Shown one piece after another: positions 27,404 to 36,720 of a DNA stretch of 64,000 nt. Origin of the DNA: Vibrio nereis NBRC 15637 (GTDB taxonomy: Bacteria; Pseudomonadota; Gammaproteobacteria; Enterobacterales; Vibrionaceae); NCBI RefSeq assembly GCF_001591105.1, contig NZ_BCUD01000003.1:186001-250000 (forward strand). The letters run 5' to 3'. The notes under the pieces were generated by a model. That model worked only from the letters and a program-made list of their open reading frames with translations, made no database searches and had not been told where the DNA came from. How positions within the stretch are numbered: position 1 is the stretch's first letter; each line of letters opens with the position of its first letter. Made by a program: the position numbers and the translations under genes.

Positions 27404-28876
27404 TTATGCCTTCTCTGGAATGGCTTCGAGTAACGCAACCATTTGATCCCAGTAAAGCGATACCGTATCGATTTTCACTTTCTCATCTGGAGAGTGTGGG
27501 AACTTGATTGTCGGACCAAACGAAACCATATCCATATTTGGGTAAGGTTCTTTGAATAGGCCGCACTCTAGGCCAGCGTGAATCACCATAATGTTTGGTT
27601 TGTGGCCGTAAATGCCTTCATACATATCACGGAATATTGCCATGATTTCTGAGTCTGCATCGGGTTTCCAGCCTGGGTATGCGCCAGAGAATTCGATCTC
27701 GGCACCGGCGAGTTCCGCAACAGACGTTAGCATGCTTTCGACTTGTTGACGGCCTGAGTCAATCAGCGAGCGTACAAGGCAAAGAACGTTAACTTGGTTT
27801 TCTTCGGTTGTAATCACACCCACGTTAAGTGATGTTTCTACCACGCCTTCGATTTCATCGCTCATACGGATCACGCCATTAGGGCATGCGTTTAATGCTG
27901 CGATAAAGCGTTGCTGATCCGCGGTTGCAAAAACGTTGGCATCAGTTTCAATCGCTTCATTGAAAGACACAATGTTCGTTTCGATTTTACCAAGCTCTTG
28001 GCTGATCAGGTTAGTATAGAACTCGAACAGTTCAGCAAGCTTCGCTTCATTTTCAGCAGGGATAGCTACAGTGACAAAGGCTTCACGAGGGATTGCGTTA
28101 CGCAGGCTACCACCACGGAATTCAATTAAGCGTAGGTCTAGCTCTTGTGCATGGCCTGCCAAGAAACGTGCAACCAGTTTGTTGGCATTACCTCGGCCTG
28201 TGTGAATGTCACAACCTGAGTGGCCGCCTTTTAAGCCTTTTAGGATCAACTGACGTGTGATGTAACCAGCAGGAAGTGCTTCACGTTGGATATTGAATGT
28301 CATCGCGCCATCGATACCGCCTGCGCAACCCATATAGACTTCGCCTTCTTGCTCTGAGTCAGTGTTCAGAAGGATTTCACCTTCCAACCAACCTGCTTCA
28401 AGACCAAACGCGCCTGTCATGCCAGCTTCTTCATCAATTGTTAGCAGAACCTCAATTGGCCCGTGTTTGATGTCTTTTGACGCCAACACGGCTAGACAAG
28501 AAGACATACCAATGCCGTTGTCTGCACCCAGAGTGGTCCCTTTTGCGGTGACCCATTCGCCATCAATGTACGGTTGAATAGGATCTTTAGTGAAGTCGTG
28601 ATCCGTATCTTCGTTCTTCTGAGGAACCATATCGATGTGTGCTTGAAGAACAACACCTTTCTTGTTTTCCATACCCGGCGTAGCCGGTTTTTTAATGAAA
28701 ACATTGCCCGTTGGATCGCGGCGAACGTCTAAACCTTGTTGCTTAGCCCAGTCAATAATGTATTGGGCAAGTGCCTCTTCATGTTTTGAAGGGTGAGGGA
28801 TAGAACAGATCTTATCGAAGAATTGCCAAAGCGGGGCAGGTGATAAGTTGCTGATTTCAGAATGGAATTCAGACAC
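27404..28876 (-). CDS. pepD: Aminoacyl-histidine dipeptidase (peptidase D)
   Basis: M20-family di-zinc peptidase that cleaves Xaa-His and other dipeptides in the cytoplasm. It is 490 aa from GTG 28876, which has an AAGGAG site six bases upstream; the longer frame to 28927 lacks one. With this start the zinc and catalytic residues fall exactly at E. coli PepD numbers: His80 (QAHIDM), Asp119 (GADNG), Glu149/Glu150 (DEEAG), Asp173 (TDSEQEG), and a C-terminal FPHSPDE histidine. Monocistronic. Confidence 0.95.
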   Translation of the reverse strand: MSEFHSEISNLSPAPLWQFFDKICSIPHPSKHEEALAQYIIDWAKQQGLDVRRDPTGNVFIKKPATPGMENKKGVVLQAHIDMVPQKNEDTDHDFTKDPIQPYIDGEWVTAKGTTLGADNGIGMSSCLAVLASKDIKHGPIEVLLTIDEEAGMTGAFGLEAGWLEGEILLNTDSEQEGEVYMGCAGGIDGAMTFNIQREALPAGYITRQLILKGLKGGHSGCDIHTGRGNANKLVARFLAGHAQELDLRLIEFRGGSLRNAIPREAFVTVAIPAENEAKLAELFEFYTNLISQELGKIETNIVSFNEAIETDANVFATADQQRFIAALNACPNGVIRMSDEIEGVVETSLNVGVITTEENQVNVLCLVRSLIDSGRQQVESMLTSVAELAGAEIEFSGAYPGWKPDADSEIMAIFRDMYEGIYGHKPNIMVIHAGLECGLFKEPYPNMDMVSFGPTIKFPHSPDEKVKIDTVSLYWDQMVALLEAIPEKA

Positions 28877-29122
28877 GGATGACTCCTTGTAACGAATAAT
28901 GCCAGATCTTGTGGGGGAGTTAAGCATAAAATGCAGAACAAAAAACTAAATCTGACCTATTAAATAGAGGGATACAGAATAGCACTACCCGTCTCTGGGG
29001 AATAGTACGAGGCGAAAGTAAATGTTTCGGAGCTATCACAGAATCTAAATGAAGTGAAAATTTCAAATACTCATCAATGTTCTTATGTGTTTGTTGTTAA
29101 ATTAAACAATAAAATGATATTT

Positions 29123-29139
29123 CTGTAATTAAATTACAG
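29123..29139. promoter_or_regulatory. Perfect 17-bp palindrome
   Basis: CTGTAATTAAATTACAG has 8-bp arms around a single A. It lies between the pepD start and the small-RNA promoter. It resembles but does not match a TyrR box (TGTAAA-N6-TTTACA). Regulator unknown. Confidence 0.4.
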
Positions 29140-29173
29140 TGCTCATTTGATCTTAGTCACTTTATGAATTTTT

Positions 29174-29224
29174 TGTGATTCTAATCACTATTTTTCTTGT
29201 AATTAAATTTCTTTGGGGTATATT
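29174..29224 (+). promoter_or_regulatory. CRP site and promoter of the vcdRP-like RNA
   Basis: TGTGATTCTAATCACT (29174-29189) matches the CRP consensus TGTGA-N6-TCACA at nine of ten positions and contains the near-perfect palindrome GTGATT-CT-AATCAC. It ends six bases before a -35 candidate CTTGTA (29196-29201), with TATATT (29219-29224) as -10 at 17-bp spacing. Whether CRP activates or represses from here cannot be read from the sequence. Confidence 0.7.
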
Positions 29225-29342
29225 TGTATCAACTTCGAAAGCGAAGAGAAAATGCTCAAAGGATGAGTCCGATTTGTCGCCTCCAAGGAACCGAGAAATC
29301 AATACTTGTTATCTGTTTTATTTGATTTAGAAGGTGATATTT

Positions 29343-29429
29343 ATGAAAGGTTTACCAAGTGCAGCGTTCTGGCTAAACAGCTCTGTTTATACTGGCAGCT
29401 TTGCATACCCAACAACTTTTGGTTACTAA
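29343..29429 (+). CDS. vcdP: 28-aa small protein, VcdP candidate
   Basis: Short ORF beginning MKGLPSAAFWLNSS and ending in TTFGY, rich in aromatic residues and Ser/Thr/Gly. An AAGGTG ribosome site (29331-29336) sits six bases before the ATG, which is better than most genes in the window. No membrane segment or known domain. It lies inside the small-RNA unit. If this is VcdP, its reported role is to stimulate citrate synthase and so shift carbon into the TCA cycle. The length differs by one residue from the 29 I recall for V. cholerae. Confidence 0.6.
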   Translation: MKGLPSAAFWLNSSVYTGSFAYPTTFGY

Positions 29430-29514
29430 TCCAAAACTTGTACTCTCGAACAGTTTGTTCACCCCTATATATTGGAATTTATTTACAGCTCTTGCTTAGC
29501 TGACATGATTCAAC

Positions 29515-29545
29515 CGCCACTCATTATTGAGTGGCGTTTTTTTAT
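29515..29545 (+). terminator. Strong terminator of the small RNA
   Basis: Perfect 9-bp stem CGCCACTCA/TGAGTGGCG with a TTAT loop, followed by TTTTTTTA. It has no annotated upstream gene other than the 28-codon ORF, so it implies a dedicated transcript. Confidence 0.9.
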
Positions 29546-29897
29546 CTTCTCATTCCTCTTCATAAAATGCCTCGATTGCCATTCAGAGCATATATTGCGC
29601 ATATTATTCGCATAAATTCATACGAACACTCCCGTAAAAATTCGTTTACTCGCTGAAAGTTTACGACATGGCGCAAAAAAGCATCTTTTAGTGTTTTTAT
29701 TCAAATACTTTTTTACTTACTGATTAAAAAAGGTTTTTTACTATTTCTAGTCATACAGTGAGTGGGGGTATGGCGTGTTACTAATAGAAATATTGGTTAT
29801 AGAGTCAGATCTGTCTGGAATTTGATATTTGATGACTTTATAATTCCCGCCAATCGATTACGCAACCGTTTACCCTCAATCCCTATAGGATTCGATT
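29546..29897 (+). promoter_or_regulatory. Promoter and PurR operator of the purine permease
   Basis: No gene in this 350-nt AT-rich gap. A consensus -10 TATAAT is at 29839-29844 with a weak -35. Just downstream, ACGCAACCGTTTACCC (29860-29875) fits the PurR consensus ANGNAANCGTTTNCNT closely. Its position over the start region predicts repression when purines are plentiful. Confidence 0.75.
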
Positions 29898-31187
29898 ATG
29901 TTCGAAAAACTATTCAAGCTCAGTGAAAACGGCACTAACGTGAAAACTGAGATCATCGCAGGTGTTACTACCTTTTTGACAATGGCCTACATCATATTTG
30001 TGAACCCAGCTATTTTGGCTGACACAGGTATGGACCGTGGGGCAGTCTTTGTTGCTACGTGTGTGGCAGCGGCTATTGGCTGTTTCATCATGGGTTTTGT
30101 CGCTAACTACCCAATTGCGCAGGCGCCAGGTATGGGCCTTAACGCTTTCTTTACTTATTCGGTTGTACTTGGCATGGGGTATACGTGGCAAGTGGCTTTA
30201 GCTGCGGTATTCTGTTCAGGTTTACTGTTCATCTTGCTCAGCGTATTTAAGATTCGCGAATGGATTATCAACTCGATTCCGCTTTCACTGCGTACCGGCA
30301 TTTCTGCGGGTATTGGCCTTTTTCTTGCGTTTATCGCACTGAAAAATGCGGGTATCGTCGCTGATAACCCAGCAACACTTGTCTCTCTTGGTTCAATTAC
30401 ATCTTTACCAGCGGTTCTTGCGTCAATTGGTTTCTTTCTGACCATTGCCTTGGTGCACCGTGGGGTTAAAGGTGCCGTAATGATCGCTATTCTTGCTGTT
30501 ACGGGGCTAGGTCTACTATTTGGTGATGTTCAGTGGGCCGGTTTGATGTCTACACCACCAAGCATTGCACCTACTTTCCTTCAGCTTGATTTTTCTGCGG
30601 TATTCGAAGTGGGCATGATCTCTGTTGTGTTTGCATTCCTGTTCGTAGACTTATTTGATACGGCGGGCACTTTGGTTGGTGTTTCGCAAAAAGCAGGGCT
30701 TGTGGGCGAAGATGGAAAAATTCCTCGCTTGAATAAAGCGCTGCTGGCTGACTCAACAGCCACTTCAGTGGGAGCCTTGTTAGGTACATCCAACACCACT
30801 TCATATATTGAGAGTGTTTCTGGTGTTTCTGCTGGTGGGCGCACAGGTTTAACTGCTGTGGTTGTTGGCATTTTGTTCTTACTTGCACTATTCTTCTCGC
30901 CACTGGCAGGAATGATTCCAGCATATGCGACCGCGGGAGCGTTATTTTATGTGGCGATCCTGATGCTTTCTGGCTTGGTAAGTATCGACTGGCGTGATTT
31001 AACAGAAGCGGCTCCGGTTGTTGTAACGTGTCTGCTTATGCCTCTGACTTTCTCAATTGCAGAAGGTATTTCTCTGGGCTTCATCGCGTACGCTGCTATT
31101 AAACTGTTTAGTGGTAAAGGGCGCAGTGTTTCTCTGAGCGTTTGGATAATGTCTGCCATCTTTATCATCAAATACATCGTCGCTTAA
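29898..31187 (+). CDS. NCS2-family purine permease (AzgA-like)
   Basis: Inner-membrane nucleobase symporter of 429 aa with about 12-14 hydrophobic segments. The AzgA-like branch is indicated by [21 protein letters not shown] (residues about 17-37), [11 protein letters not shown], and [11 protein letters not shown] in the substrate region; this branch carries adenine, guanine or hypoxanthine. The PurR box upstream and gpt downstream (salvage of xanthine/guanine) agree with purine uptake. Which base is preferred cannot be told. Confidence 0.9.
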   Translation: MFEKLFKLSENGTNVKTEIIAGVTTFLTMAYIIFVNPAILADTGMDRGAVFVATCVAAAIGCFIMGFVANYPIAQAPGMGLNAFFTYSVVLGMGYTWQVALAAVFCSGLLFILLSVFKIREWIINSIPLSLRTGISAGIGLFLAFIALKNAGIVADNPATLVSLGSITSLPAVLASIGFFLTIALVHRGVKGAVMIAILAVTGLGLLFGDVQWAGLMSTPPSIAPTFLQLDFSAVFEVGMISVVFAFLFVDLFDTAGTLVGVSQKAGLVGEDGKIPRLNKALLADSTATSVGALLGTSNTTSYIESVSGVSAGGRTGLTAVVVGILFLLALFFSPLAGMIPAYATAGALFYVAILMLSGLVSIDWRDLTEAAPVVVTCLLMPLTFSIAEGISLGFIAYAAIKLFSGKGRSVSLSVWIMSAIFIIKYIVA

Positions 31188-31266
31188 TAGGTTTTCAAGG
31201 GTCTGTATTGCTAGAGCCGATCTTGTAATACAGGCCCTCACATTTTTAGATTTTAGGTTAATAATA

Positions 31267-31731
31267 ATGAGCAAGAAATTTGTCATCACTTGGGACCAAA
31301 TGCACACATACTGCCGTGAACTAGCAGAAAAACAGATGCCAGCAGAACAGTGGAAGGGCATTTGGGCAGTGAGCCGTGGTGGTTTGGTTCCTGGCGCTAT
31401 TCTGGCGCGTGAACTCGGTATTCGTTACGTAGATACCATCTGTATCTCTAGCTACGACCATGATCATCAACGCGACATGAGTGTAATCAAAGCGCCAGAA
31501 GGTGACGGTGAAGGGTACTTAATCGTTGAAGACCTTGTAGACAGCGGTGATACTGCGCGTAAACTGCGTGATCTATACCCTAAAGCGAAATTGATTGCGG
31601 TTTGTGCAAAACCATCAGGTGCCGCTTTGCTTGACGACTATGTTGTCGATATTGCTCAGGAAACTTGGATTGAGCAGCCATGGGATATGGCGATTCAATA
31701 CATTGAACCTATCAATCGCAAGCAAAAATAA
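31267..31731 (+). CDS. gpt: Xanthine-guanine phosphoribosyltransferase
   Basis: Purine salvage enzyme that converts guanine, xanthine and less well hypoxanthine to nucleotides with PRPP. It is 154 aa, close to E. coli Gpt. The PRPP-binding loop [14 protein letters not shown] lies at about 85-98 and the flanking [10 protein letters not shown] at 34-43. It follows the purine permease by 79 nt and precedes frsA; gpt-frsA-crl-proB-proA reproduces the E. coli gene order apart from phoE. Confidence 0.95.
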   Translation: MSKKFVITWDQMHTYCRELAEKQMPAEQWKGIWAVSRGGLVPGAILARELGIRYVDTICISSYDHDHQRDMSVIKAPEGDGEGYLIVEDLVDSGDTARKLRDLYPKAKLIAVCAKPSGAALLDDYVVDIAQETWIEQPWDMAIQYIEPINRKQK

Positions 31732-31763
31732 TGCTTCACTGAGCTAAGTTTCAGTTTCTTGAT

Positions 31764-31791
31764 AAATGACCCTTCATTGGGTCATTTTTTT
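31764..31791 (+). terminator. Terminator of gpt
   Basis: Stem AAATGACCC/GGGTCATTT with a 6-nt loop followed by a run of eight T residues. Confidence 0.9.
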
Positions 31792-31830
31792 TATTACTAT
31801 TGTCTCAACAGCAATTATTTAGGTTCGATT

Positions 31831-33078
31831 ATGTCCGAAGAAGTGAGTAAAAACCTCTCAGAGACTCTTTTTGTTAAACACAAGCAAGCGCGAGAGACTT
31901 CAGCACTGATTCAGTATATGCCAAGTAGCCAGTCGTTATTGGAAGAAAAACGTGAGCAAGAAGGCTACCGATGGTATCGCAATTTACGTCGTATGCAGTG
32001 GGCTTGGCAGGGCTTAGATCCGATAGAAATCGAAGCTGTTCTTGCTAAAATTGCTTCTTCTAAACATTCACGAACTCAAGATCAATGGCTAGATACCGTG
32101 ATGGGCTACCACAGCGGGAACTGGACTTATGAATGGATTAAATTGGGAATGCTTCACCAGAAGCGTTCTGACAAGTTGTCAGGCGAAGAGGCAGCCGATG
32201 AGCTTTTTAACGCGTCACTGTGCTTTAGTATTGCCGGTTATCCTCATCTAAAAAATGATAACTTAGCGACACAAGCTCAGGTGCTGGCCAATTCTGCTTA
32301 CACTGATGCGGCTAAGAAAACCAAGTTTATTGTTAAACGAATCGAAGTTCCGTATCAAAACAAGAAAATTACCGCTCACCTTCATTTGACGAAGACAGAT
32401 AAACCCCAGCCAGTTGTGATGGTTAGCGCGGGCTTGGACAGTTTACAAACCGATCTTTGGACGCTGTTCCGAGACCACCTAGCGAAGAAAGACATCGCTA
32501 TGTTAACCGTCGATATGCCATCTGTTGGTTCTAATACTTACTGGAACTTGACCGAAGACACGTCGTGTTTACACCAAGCGGTACTTAATGAGCTTTATAA
32601 TATTCCTTGGGTAGATCATTACCGAGTAGGACTGATTGGTTTCCGCTTTGGTGGTAATGCTATGGTGCGTTTGTCTTTCATGGAGCAAGATAAGATCAAA
32701 GCTTGTGTTTCTATGGGGGCGCCGATTCATTCCGTGCTGGCTTCACCGGAAAAGCTTAAAAAAATGCCGCAAATGCATTTAGACGTTTTAGCCTCTCGCC
32801 TTGGTAAAAGCGCGGTTGATATCCATAGTATGGCCAGTCAGCTTATGGCATGGTCATTAAAAGTTCAGGGTATTCTTTCTAGCCGAAAAACCAGAGTGCC
32901 AATATTGGCAATGAGTTTAGACGGTGACCCTGTTTCCCCATTTAGTGATAACCAACTTGTGGCATTATTCAGTGATTACGGCAAGGCCAAGAAAATCAAC
33001 ACTAAGACAATTACACAAGGATATGAGCAATCCCTCGATTTAGCCATTCAGTGGTTAGAGGATGAGCTAACTAGGTGA
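31831..33078 (+). CDS. frsA: Esterase FrsA (alpha/beta hydrolase)
   Basis: Alpha/beta-hydrolase-fold protein first described as a partner of the PTS protein IIA-Glc that favours fermentation; esterase and decarboxylase activities have been debated. It is 415 aa from ATG 31831 (MSEEVSKNLS), the E. coli length; the 24-codon extension upstream is inside the gpt terminator region and is not used. The nucleophile-elbow-like GFRFGGNAM (about 276-284) has no serine at the usual G-x-S-x-G centre, as known for FrsA. Located between gpt and crl as in E. coli. Confidence 0.92.
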   Translation: MSEEVSKNLSETLFVKHKQARETSALIQYMPSSQSLLEEKREQEGYRWYRNLRRMQWAWQGLDPIEIEAVLAKIASSKHSRTQDQWLDTVMGYHSGNWTYEWIKLGMLHQKRSDKLSGEEAADELFNASLCFSIAGYPHLKNDNLATQAQVLANSAYTDAAKKTKFIVKRIEVPYQNKKITAHLHLTKTDKPQPVVMVSAGLDSLQTDLWTLFRDHLAKKDIAMLTVDMPSVGSNTYWNLTEDTSCLHQAVLNELYNIPWVDHYRVGLIGFRFGGNAMVRLSFMEQDKIKACVSMGAPIHSVLASPEKLKKMPQMHLDVLASRLGKSAVDIHSMASQLMAWSLKVQGILSSRKTRVPILAMSLDGDPVSPFSDNQLVALFSDYGKAKKINTKTITQGYEQSLDLAIQWLEDELTR

Positions 33079-33180
33079 CATAACGAGCAATTTGGACGAA
33101 ACTGAGTGTAAGGTGCACTGAAATAAAACGTTAACAGTGCACCTGTAACAATACATACAGTCATGAATACGGAGATTCAT

Positions 33181-33570
33181 ATGTCTGATACGACGAAAAG
33201 TCCAACTCATTATCGCTTGCTTTCTACCCTCAGAGCCATTGGTCCTTACTTACGCGAATCGCAATGCGTGGATGGCTCTTATCTTTTCGATTGTTTATCC
33301 GTTTGTGTAAACGACAAAAAGTCCCCGGAGAAAAGAGAGTTTTGGGGATGGTGGCTTGAACTAGAACAGCAAGGAAATGGCTATCAAGCGCGTTACAGAA
33401 GTGGTTTATACGACACAACAGGCGAATGGTTGGACGAAAAATTGCCACAGAACGTGGTTAAAGACGTGAACCATACGCAAGAAGCTTTCCACCAAAAACT
33501 GATCGAAACGATGCAGACGGAATTTGGACTTCAAGTTCATTTACATGAAGATTCTGTCGAATTTGTCTAA
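33181..33570 (+). CDS. crl: Sigma factor-binding protein Crl
   Basis: Crl binds sigma-S (RpoS) and helps it assemble with RNA polymerase, raising stationary-phase gene expression. It is 129 aa from ATG 33181, preferred because GGAG lies seven bases upstream; the in-frame ATG at 33163 has no such site. The conserved core FDCLSVCVN followed by REFWGWWLELE (about 36-64) matches E. coli Crl closely. Its presence implies an RpoS-dependent regulon. Confidence 0.94.
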   Translation: MSDTTKSPTHYRLLSTLRAIGPYLRESQCVDGSYLFDCLSVCVNDKKSPEKREFWGWWLELEQQGNGYQARYRSGLYDTTGEWLDEKLPQNVVKDVNHTQEAFHQKLIETMQTEFGLQVHLHEDSVEFV

Positions 33571-33599
33571 TTTTGACCGCTTATCTTTCTTCTCTATCA

Positions 33600-33624
33600 A
33601 AAAGGCGCGATTCAGCGCCTTTTC
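33600..33624 (+). terminator. Terminator of crl
   Basis: Stem AAAGGCGC/GCGCCTTT with loop GATTCA followed by T residues. Confidence 0.85.
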
Positions 33625-33752
33625 TACTTGTGAATTTGGTCTTTGATTGCTAAAACATCAGGTCCGGATGCCATTTACCCCTAAACAGAAAAACTGTTGG
33701 TTTCATATAAGTGGCATAGAACCATGTTTATTTTATTCATAGCAGAACGACA

Positions 33753-34886
33753 ATGAATCAAGAATGCGGACAAACACTACAGCCTCAAACTGTGGTTGTT
33801 AAACTAGGTACCAGTGTCTTAACTGGTGGTACATTAGCGCTTGATCGTGCTCATATGGTTGAGCTGGCGCGCCAATGTGCAGAGCTAAAAAAACTAGGCC
33901 ACGCTGTGGTTATGGTATCGTCAGGCGCGATCGCCGCTGGACGTGAGCACCTAGGTTACCCCGCACTCCCCAACTCAATGGCAAGTAAACAGCTGCTTGC
34001 TGCCGTCGGTCAAAGCCAACTGATTCAAACTTGGGAAGCCTTGTTTGCTATCTACGGAATTAAGATAGGTCAAATGCTGTTAACCCGAGCTGATCTGGAA
34101 GACCGCGAGCGCTTTCTAAACGCCCGAGATACGATCAATGCTCTGGTTGAAAATGACATCATTCCAATCGTGAATGAAAACGACGCGGTCGCGACCAGTG
34201 AAATCAAAGTGGGTGATAACGATAACCTATCGGCATTGGTTGGGATTTTATGCGGCGCAGACAAGCTCTTGCTGCTGACTGATCAAAAAGGCCTGTTTAC
34301 TGCCGACCCGCGCAAAGACCCAGATGCAGAGCTCATCAAAGAAGTCAAAACCATTGATGACACCCTACGTAAAATCGCAGGCGGCAGTGGCACCACATTA
34401 GGTACTGGCGGAATGGCGACCAAGTTACAAGCAGCAGACATTGCGCGCCGAGCGGGGATCGAAGTCATTATTGCAGCGGGTAGTGCACCTAACGTGATTT
34501 TTGATTCACTGGGTAACGAGCCTCATGGGACACGTTTCTTGCCGTGCGAAGAGTCACTGGAAAACCGAAAGCGTTGGATACTGGCGGGCCCTGCAACATC
34601 GGGTGATATCGTGATTGATGAAGGCGCAGTAAAAGCCGTCTTTGGTAATGGCAGTAGTCTGCTGGCGAAAGGTGTCACCAAAGTGAGTGGTGAGTTTGCT
34701 CGTGGTGATGTTGTCCGAGTGACAGACATCAATGGCAAATTGGTTGCCCGCGGGATCTCTAGCTACTCAAGTAAAGACATGGCCAAGATTATTGGCAAAC
34801 ACAGCAAAGATATTTTAGGAATATTAGGTTACGACTACGGCAGCGAAGTACTGCACCGTGACGATATGGTCGTAATACAAGAATAA
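33753..34886 (+). CDS. proB: Glutamate 5-kinase
   Basis: First enzyme of proline synthesis: phosphorylates glutamate to glutamyl-5-phosphate. It is 377 aa: an amino-acid kinase domain ([12 protein letters not shown] at about 14-25; [20 protein letters not shown]) and a C-terminal PUA domain from about 275. Proline feedback inhibition acts on the kinase domain in this family. proA follows after 17 nt, making a proBA operon. A single promoter candidate with TATAAG lies upstream near 33707. Confidence 0.96.
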   Translation: MNQECGQTLQPQTVVVKLGTSVLTGGTLALDRAHMVELARQCAELKKLGHAVVMVSSGAIAAGREHLGYPALPNSMASKQLLAAVGQSQLIQTWEALFAIYGIKIGQMLLTRADLEDRERFLNARDTINALVENDIIPIVNENDAVATSEIKVGDNDNLSALVGILCGADKLLLLTDQKGLFTADPRKDPDAELIKEVKTIDDTLRKIAGGSGTTLGTGGMATKLQAADIARRAGIEVIIAAGSAPNVIFDSLGNEPHGTRFLPCEESLENRKRWILAGPATSGDIVIDEGAVKAVFGNGSSLLAKGVTKVSGEFARGDVVRVTDINGKLVARGISSYSSKDMAKIIGKHSKDILGILGYDYGSEVLHRDDMVVIQE

Positions 34887-34903
34887 GAATTGAGGGATTT
34901 ATA

Positions 34904-36154
34904 GTGGAACTGATTTCTATGGGTAAAGCTGCCAAGGATGCAGCTTTCCAGCTTGCTACCGCATCAACGGCACAAAAAAACAAAGCATTGGCTATTATAG
35001 CGGATGAACTTGAAGCGAATTCAGCGACAATTCTGGCGGCTAACGCCAAAGATATTGAACTAGGCCGTGAAGCGGGGTTAACAGATGCTCTGCTTGACCG
35101 CTTACTGCTAAACGAAGAACGCTTAATCGGCATTGCGAACGATGTTCGTAACGTTATTGGCCTGAATGATCCTGTCGGTAGTGAGATAGACAGTAAAGTG
35201 CTTGAAAATGGTATGTCACTGTCACGTCGCCGCGTACCGCTTGGTGTTGTCGGTGTGATTTATGAAGCGCGCCCGAACGTGACCATCGATATTGCTGCAC
35301 TGTGTTTAAAAACGGGTAACGCGAGTATTCTGCGTGGCGGAAAAGAGACGTTCTTTTCGAACATGGAACTGGTTAACGTAATTCAATCGGCACTGGCGAA
35401 GGCAGAGTTGCCAGCAGCTTCAGTACAATATATTGAAAAACCGGATCGCGAGCTGGTTTCTCAATTGCTTAAACTCGATGACTATGTGGACATGATCATT
35501 CCACGTGGTGGTGCAGGCTTACACAAAATGTGTAAAGAAAACAGCACGATCCCAGTCATCATTGGTGGTTTTGGTATCAGCCATATCTTTGTCGATGAAA
35601 GTGCTAACTTAGCAAAATCAATCGACGTAGTTGAAAACGCAAAGGTCCAACGCCCTTCGGCATGCAATTCTCTCGATACGCTACTGGTACATGCAAGTGT
35701 GGCAGCCGAGTTCTTGCCTATGCTGGTGGAACGCATGAACGAACAAGTCACTTTTGTTACCGAGCCAAAAGCCAAGGCGCTGATGGGCAATGCGAAAAAA
35801 CTATGTGATGCGGTTGATGGTGATTTTGACACAGAGTGGCTGAGTTACACGTTGGGCGTAAAAATCGTCGACGATGTAAAAGAGGCGATTGATCATATGC
35901 GTGTTCACAACGCGAGCCACTCTGATGCCATCATGACCAACAGTTTAGAAAACTCAGAACTGTTTATTAACTCAGTGGGCTCTGCGGCGGTTTATGTAAA
36001 TGCATCTACGCGTTTTACCGATGGCGCACAGTTTGGTTTAGGTGCAGAAGTGGCGGTATCAACACAAAAACTTCACGCACGTGGGCCAATGGGGCTGGAA
36101 GAGCTAACCAGTTATAAATGGGTTGGTAAGGCGAACTACTTGCCGCGTAGTTAA
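34904..36154 (+). CDS. proA: Gamma-glutamyl phosphate reductase
   Basis: Second step of proline synthesis: NADPH-dependent reduction of glutamyl phosphate to glutamate semialdehyde. It is 416 aa with a GTG start at 34904 after GAGGGA. The catalytic cysteine is Cys254 in [14 protein letters not shown]. Operonic with proB and followed by a terminator. Confidence 0.96.
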   Translation: MELISMGKAAKDAAFQLATASTAQKNKALAIIADELEANSATILAANAKDIELGREAGLTDALLDRLLLNEERLIGIANDVRNVIGLNDPVGSEIDSKVLENGMSLSRRRVPLGVVGVIYEARPNVTIDIAALCLKTGNASILRGGKETFFSNMELVNVIQSALAKAELPAASVQYIEKPDRELVSQLLKLDDYVDMIIPRGGAGLHKMCKENSTIPVIIGGFGISHIFVDESANLAKSIDVVENAKVQRPSACNSLDTLLVHASVAAEFLPMLVERMNEQVTFVTEPKAKALMGNAKKLCDAVDGDFDTEWLSYTLGVKIVDDVKEAIDHMRVHNASHSDAIMTNSLENSELFINSVGSAAVYVNASTRFTDGAQFGLGAEVAVSTQKLHARGPMGLEELTSYKWVGKANYLPRS

Positions 36155-36177
36155 CAAAACGGGCTGTAGGTTGATTA

Positions 36178-36205
36178 AAAAGGGGCTATTCGAGCCCCTT
36201 TTGCT
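36178..36205 (+). terminator. Terminator of proBA
   Basis: Stem AAGGGGCT/AGCCCCTT with a 5-nt loop followed by TTGCTTTT. Confidence 0.88.
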
Positions 36206-36258
36206 TTTCCTAGCTTTGTGAATTCCGCTACACTAACTGGCATTATTTTGGAGGTGAT

Positions 36259-36708
36259 ATGCATTGTCCTTTTTGTTCAGAGAATGATACTAAAGTAATC
36301 GACTCTCGTTTGGTTGCGGATGGTCATCAGGTTCGTCGTCGTAGGCAGTGTCTGGCGTGTAGCGAACGTTTCACTACGTTTGAAACCGCAGAGTTGGTTA
36401 TGCCGCGCGTGATTAAATCGAATGGCAACCGTGAGCCGTTTAATGAAGATAAAATGGTCGGCGGTTTGCAAAGGGCGTTGGAGAAACGTCCGGTCAGTGC
36501 AGACGCAGTAGAGCTTGCGATCAGCATGATTAAATCGCAACTACGCGCAACAGGTGAACGCGAAGTACCAAGTGAAATGATTGGTAACCTCGTGATGGAT
36601 CAACTGAAAGAGCTGGATAAGGTGGCGTATATTCGATTTGCGTCAGTGTACCGAAGTTTTGAAGATATCCGAGAGTTTGGCGAAGAAATCGCTAAGCTGG
36701 AAGATTAA
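36259..36708 (+). CDS. nrdR: Transcriptional repressor NrdR
   Basis: Zinc-ribbon and ATP-cone protein that senses ATP/dATP and represses ribonucleotide reductase operons. It is 149 aa. Zinc ligands Cys3, Cys6, Cys31 and Cys34 are all present, and the ATP cone starts with [21 protein letters not shown] precedes the ATG. It is the first gene of nrdR-ribD-ribE, with 12 nt to ribD. Confidence 0.96.
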   Translation: MHCPFCSENDTKVIDSRLVADGHQVRRRRQCLACSERFTTFETAELVMPRVIKSNGNREPFNEDKMVGGLQRALEKRPVSADAVELAISMIKSQLRATGEREVPSEMIGNLVMDQLKELDKVAYIRFASVYRSFEDIREFGEEIAKLED

Positions 36709-36720
36709 CGGACGCAGCTC

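Larger units (their letters stand above)
28877..29230. promoter_or_regulatory. Divergent regulatory region pepD / small RNA
   Basis: AT-rich region with no gene. It holds the pepD promoter (minus) and the promoter of the downstream small transcript (plus). A perfect 17-bp palindrome, CTGTAATT-A-AATTACAG, lies at 29123-29139, and a CRP-type site at 29174-29189. Confidence 0.5.
29231..29545 (+). ncRNA. vcdRP: Probable dual-function small RNA (vcdRP-like)
   Basis: A transcription unit of about 315 nt: CRP site, promoter, predicted start near 29231, a 28-codon ORF at 29343-29429, C-rich single-stranded stretches (for example CGCCTCC near 29279, ACCC near 29406, CACCCCT near 29460) and a strong terminator. 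This layout matches what I recall of VcdRP of V. cholerae, a CRP-controlled RNA of about 300 nt that base-pairs with sugar-PTS mRNAs and also encodes the 29-aa peptide VcdP. The identity is by architecture; the nucleotide sequence was not compared. Confidence 0.62.

Noticed and set aside
29231..29342. Possible riboswitch (c-di-GMP class I or similar) before the 28-codon ORF
   Set aside because: A CGAAAG loop is present, but the conserved GACGCAAAGCC and tetraloop-receptor pattern of that class is absent, and no other riboswitch core was recognised.
29306..29503. A 65-codon frame across the small-RNA region
   Set aside because: It has no ribosome site and runs in a different frame from the 28-codon ORF, which has a strong one. 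It is read as chance.
31188..31266. Hairpin CTGTATT/AATACAG between the purine permease and gpt as a terminator
   Set aside because: The loop is long and no T run follows directly; the two genes may still be co-transcribed.
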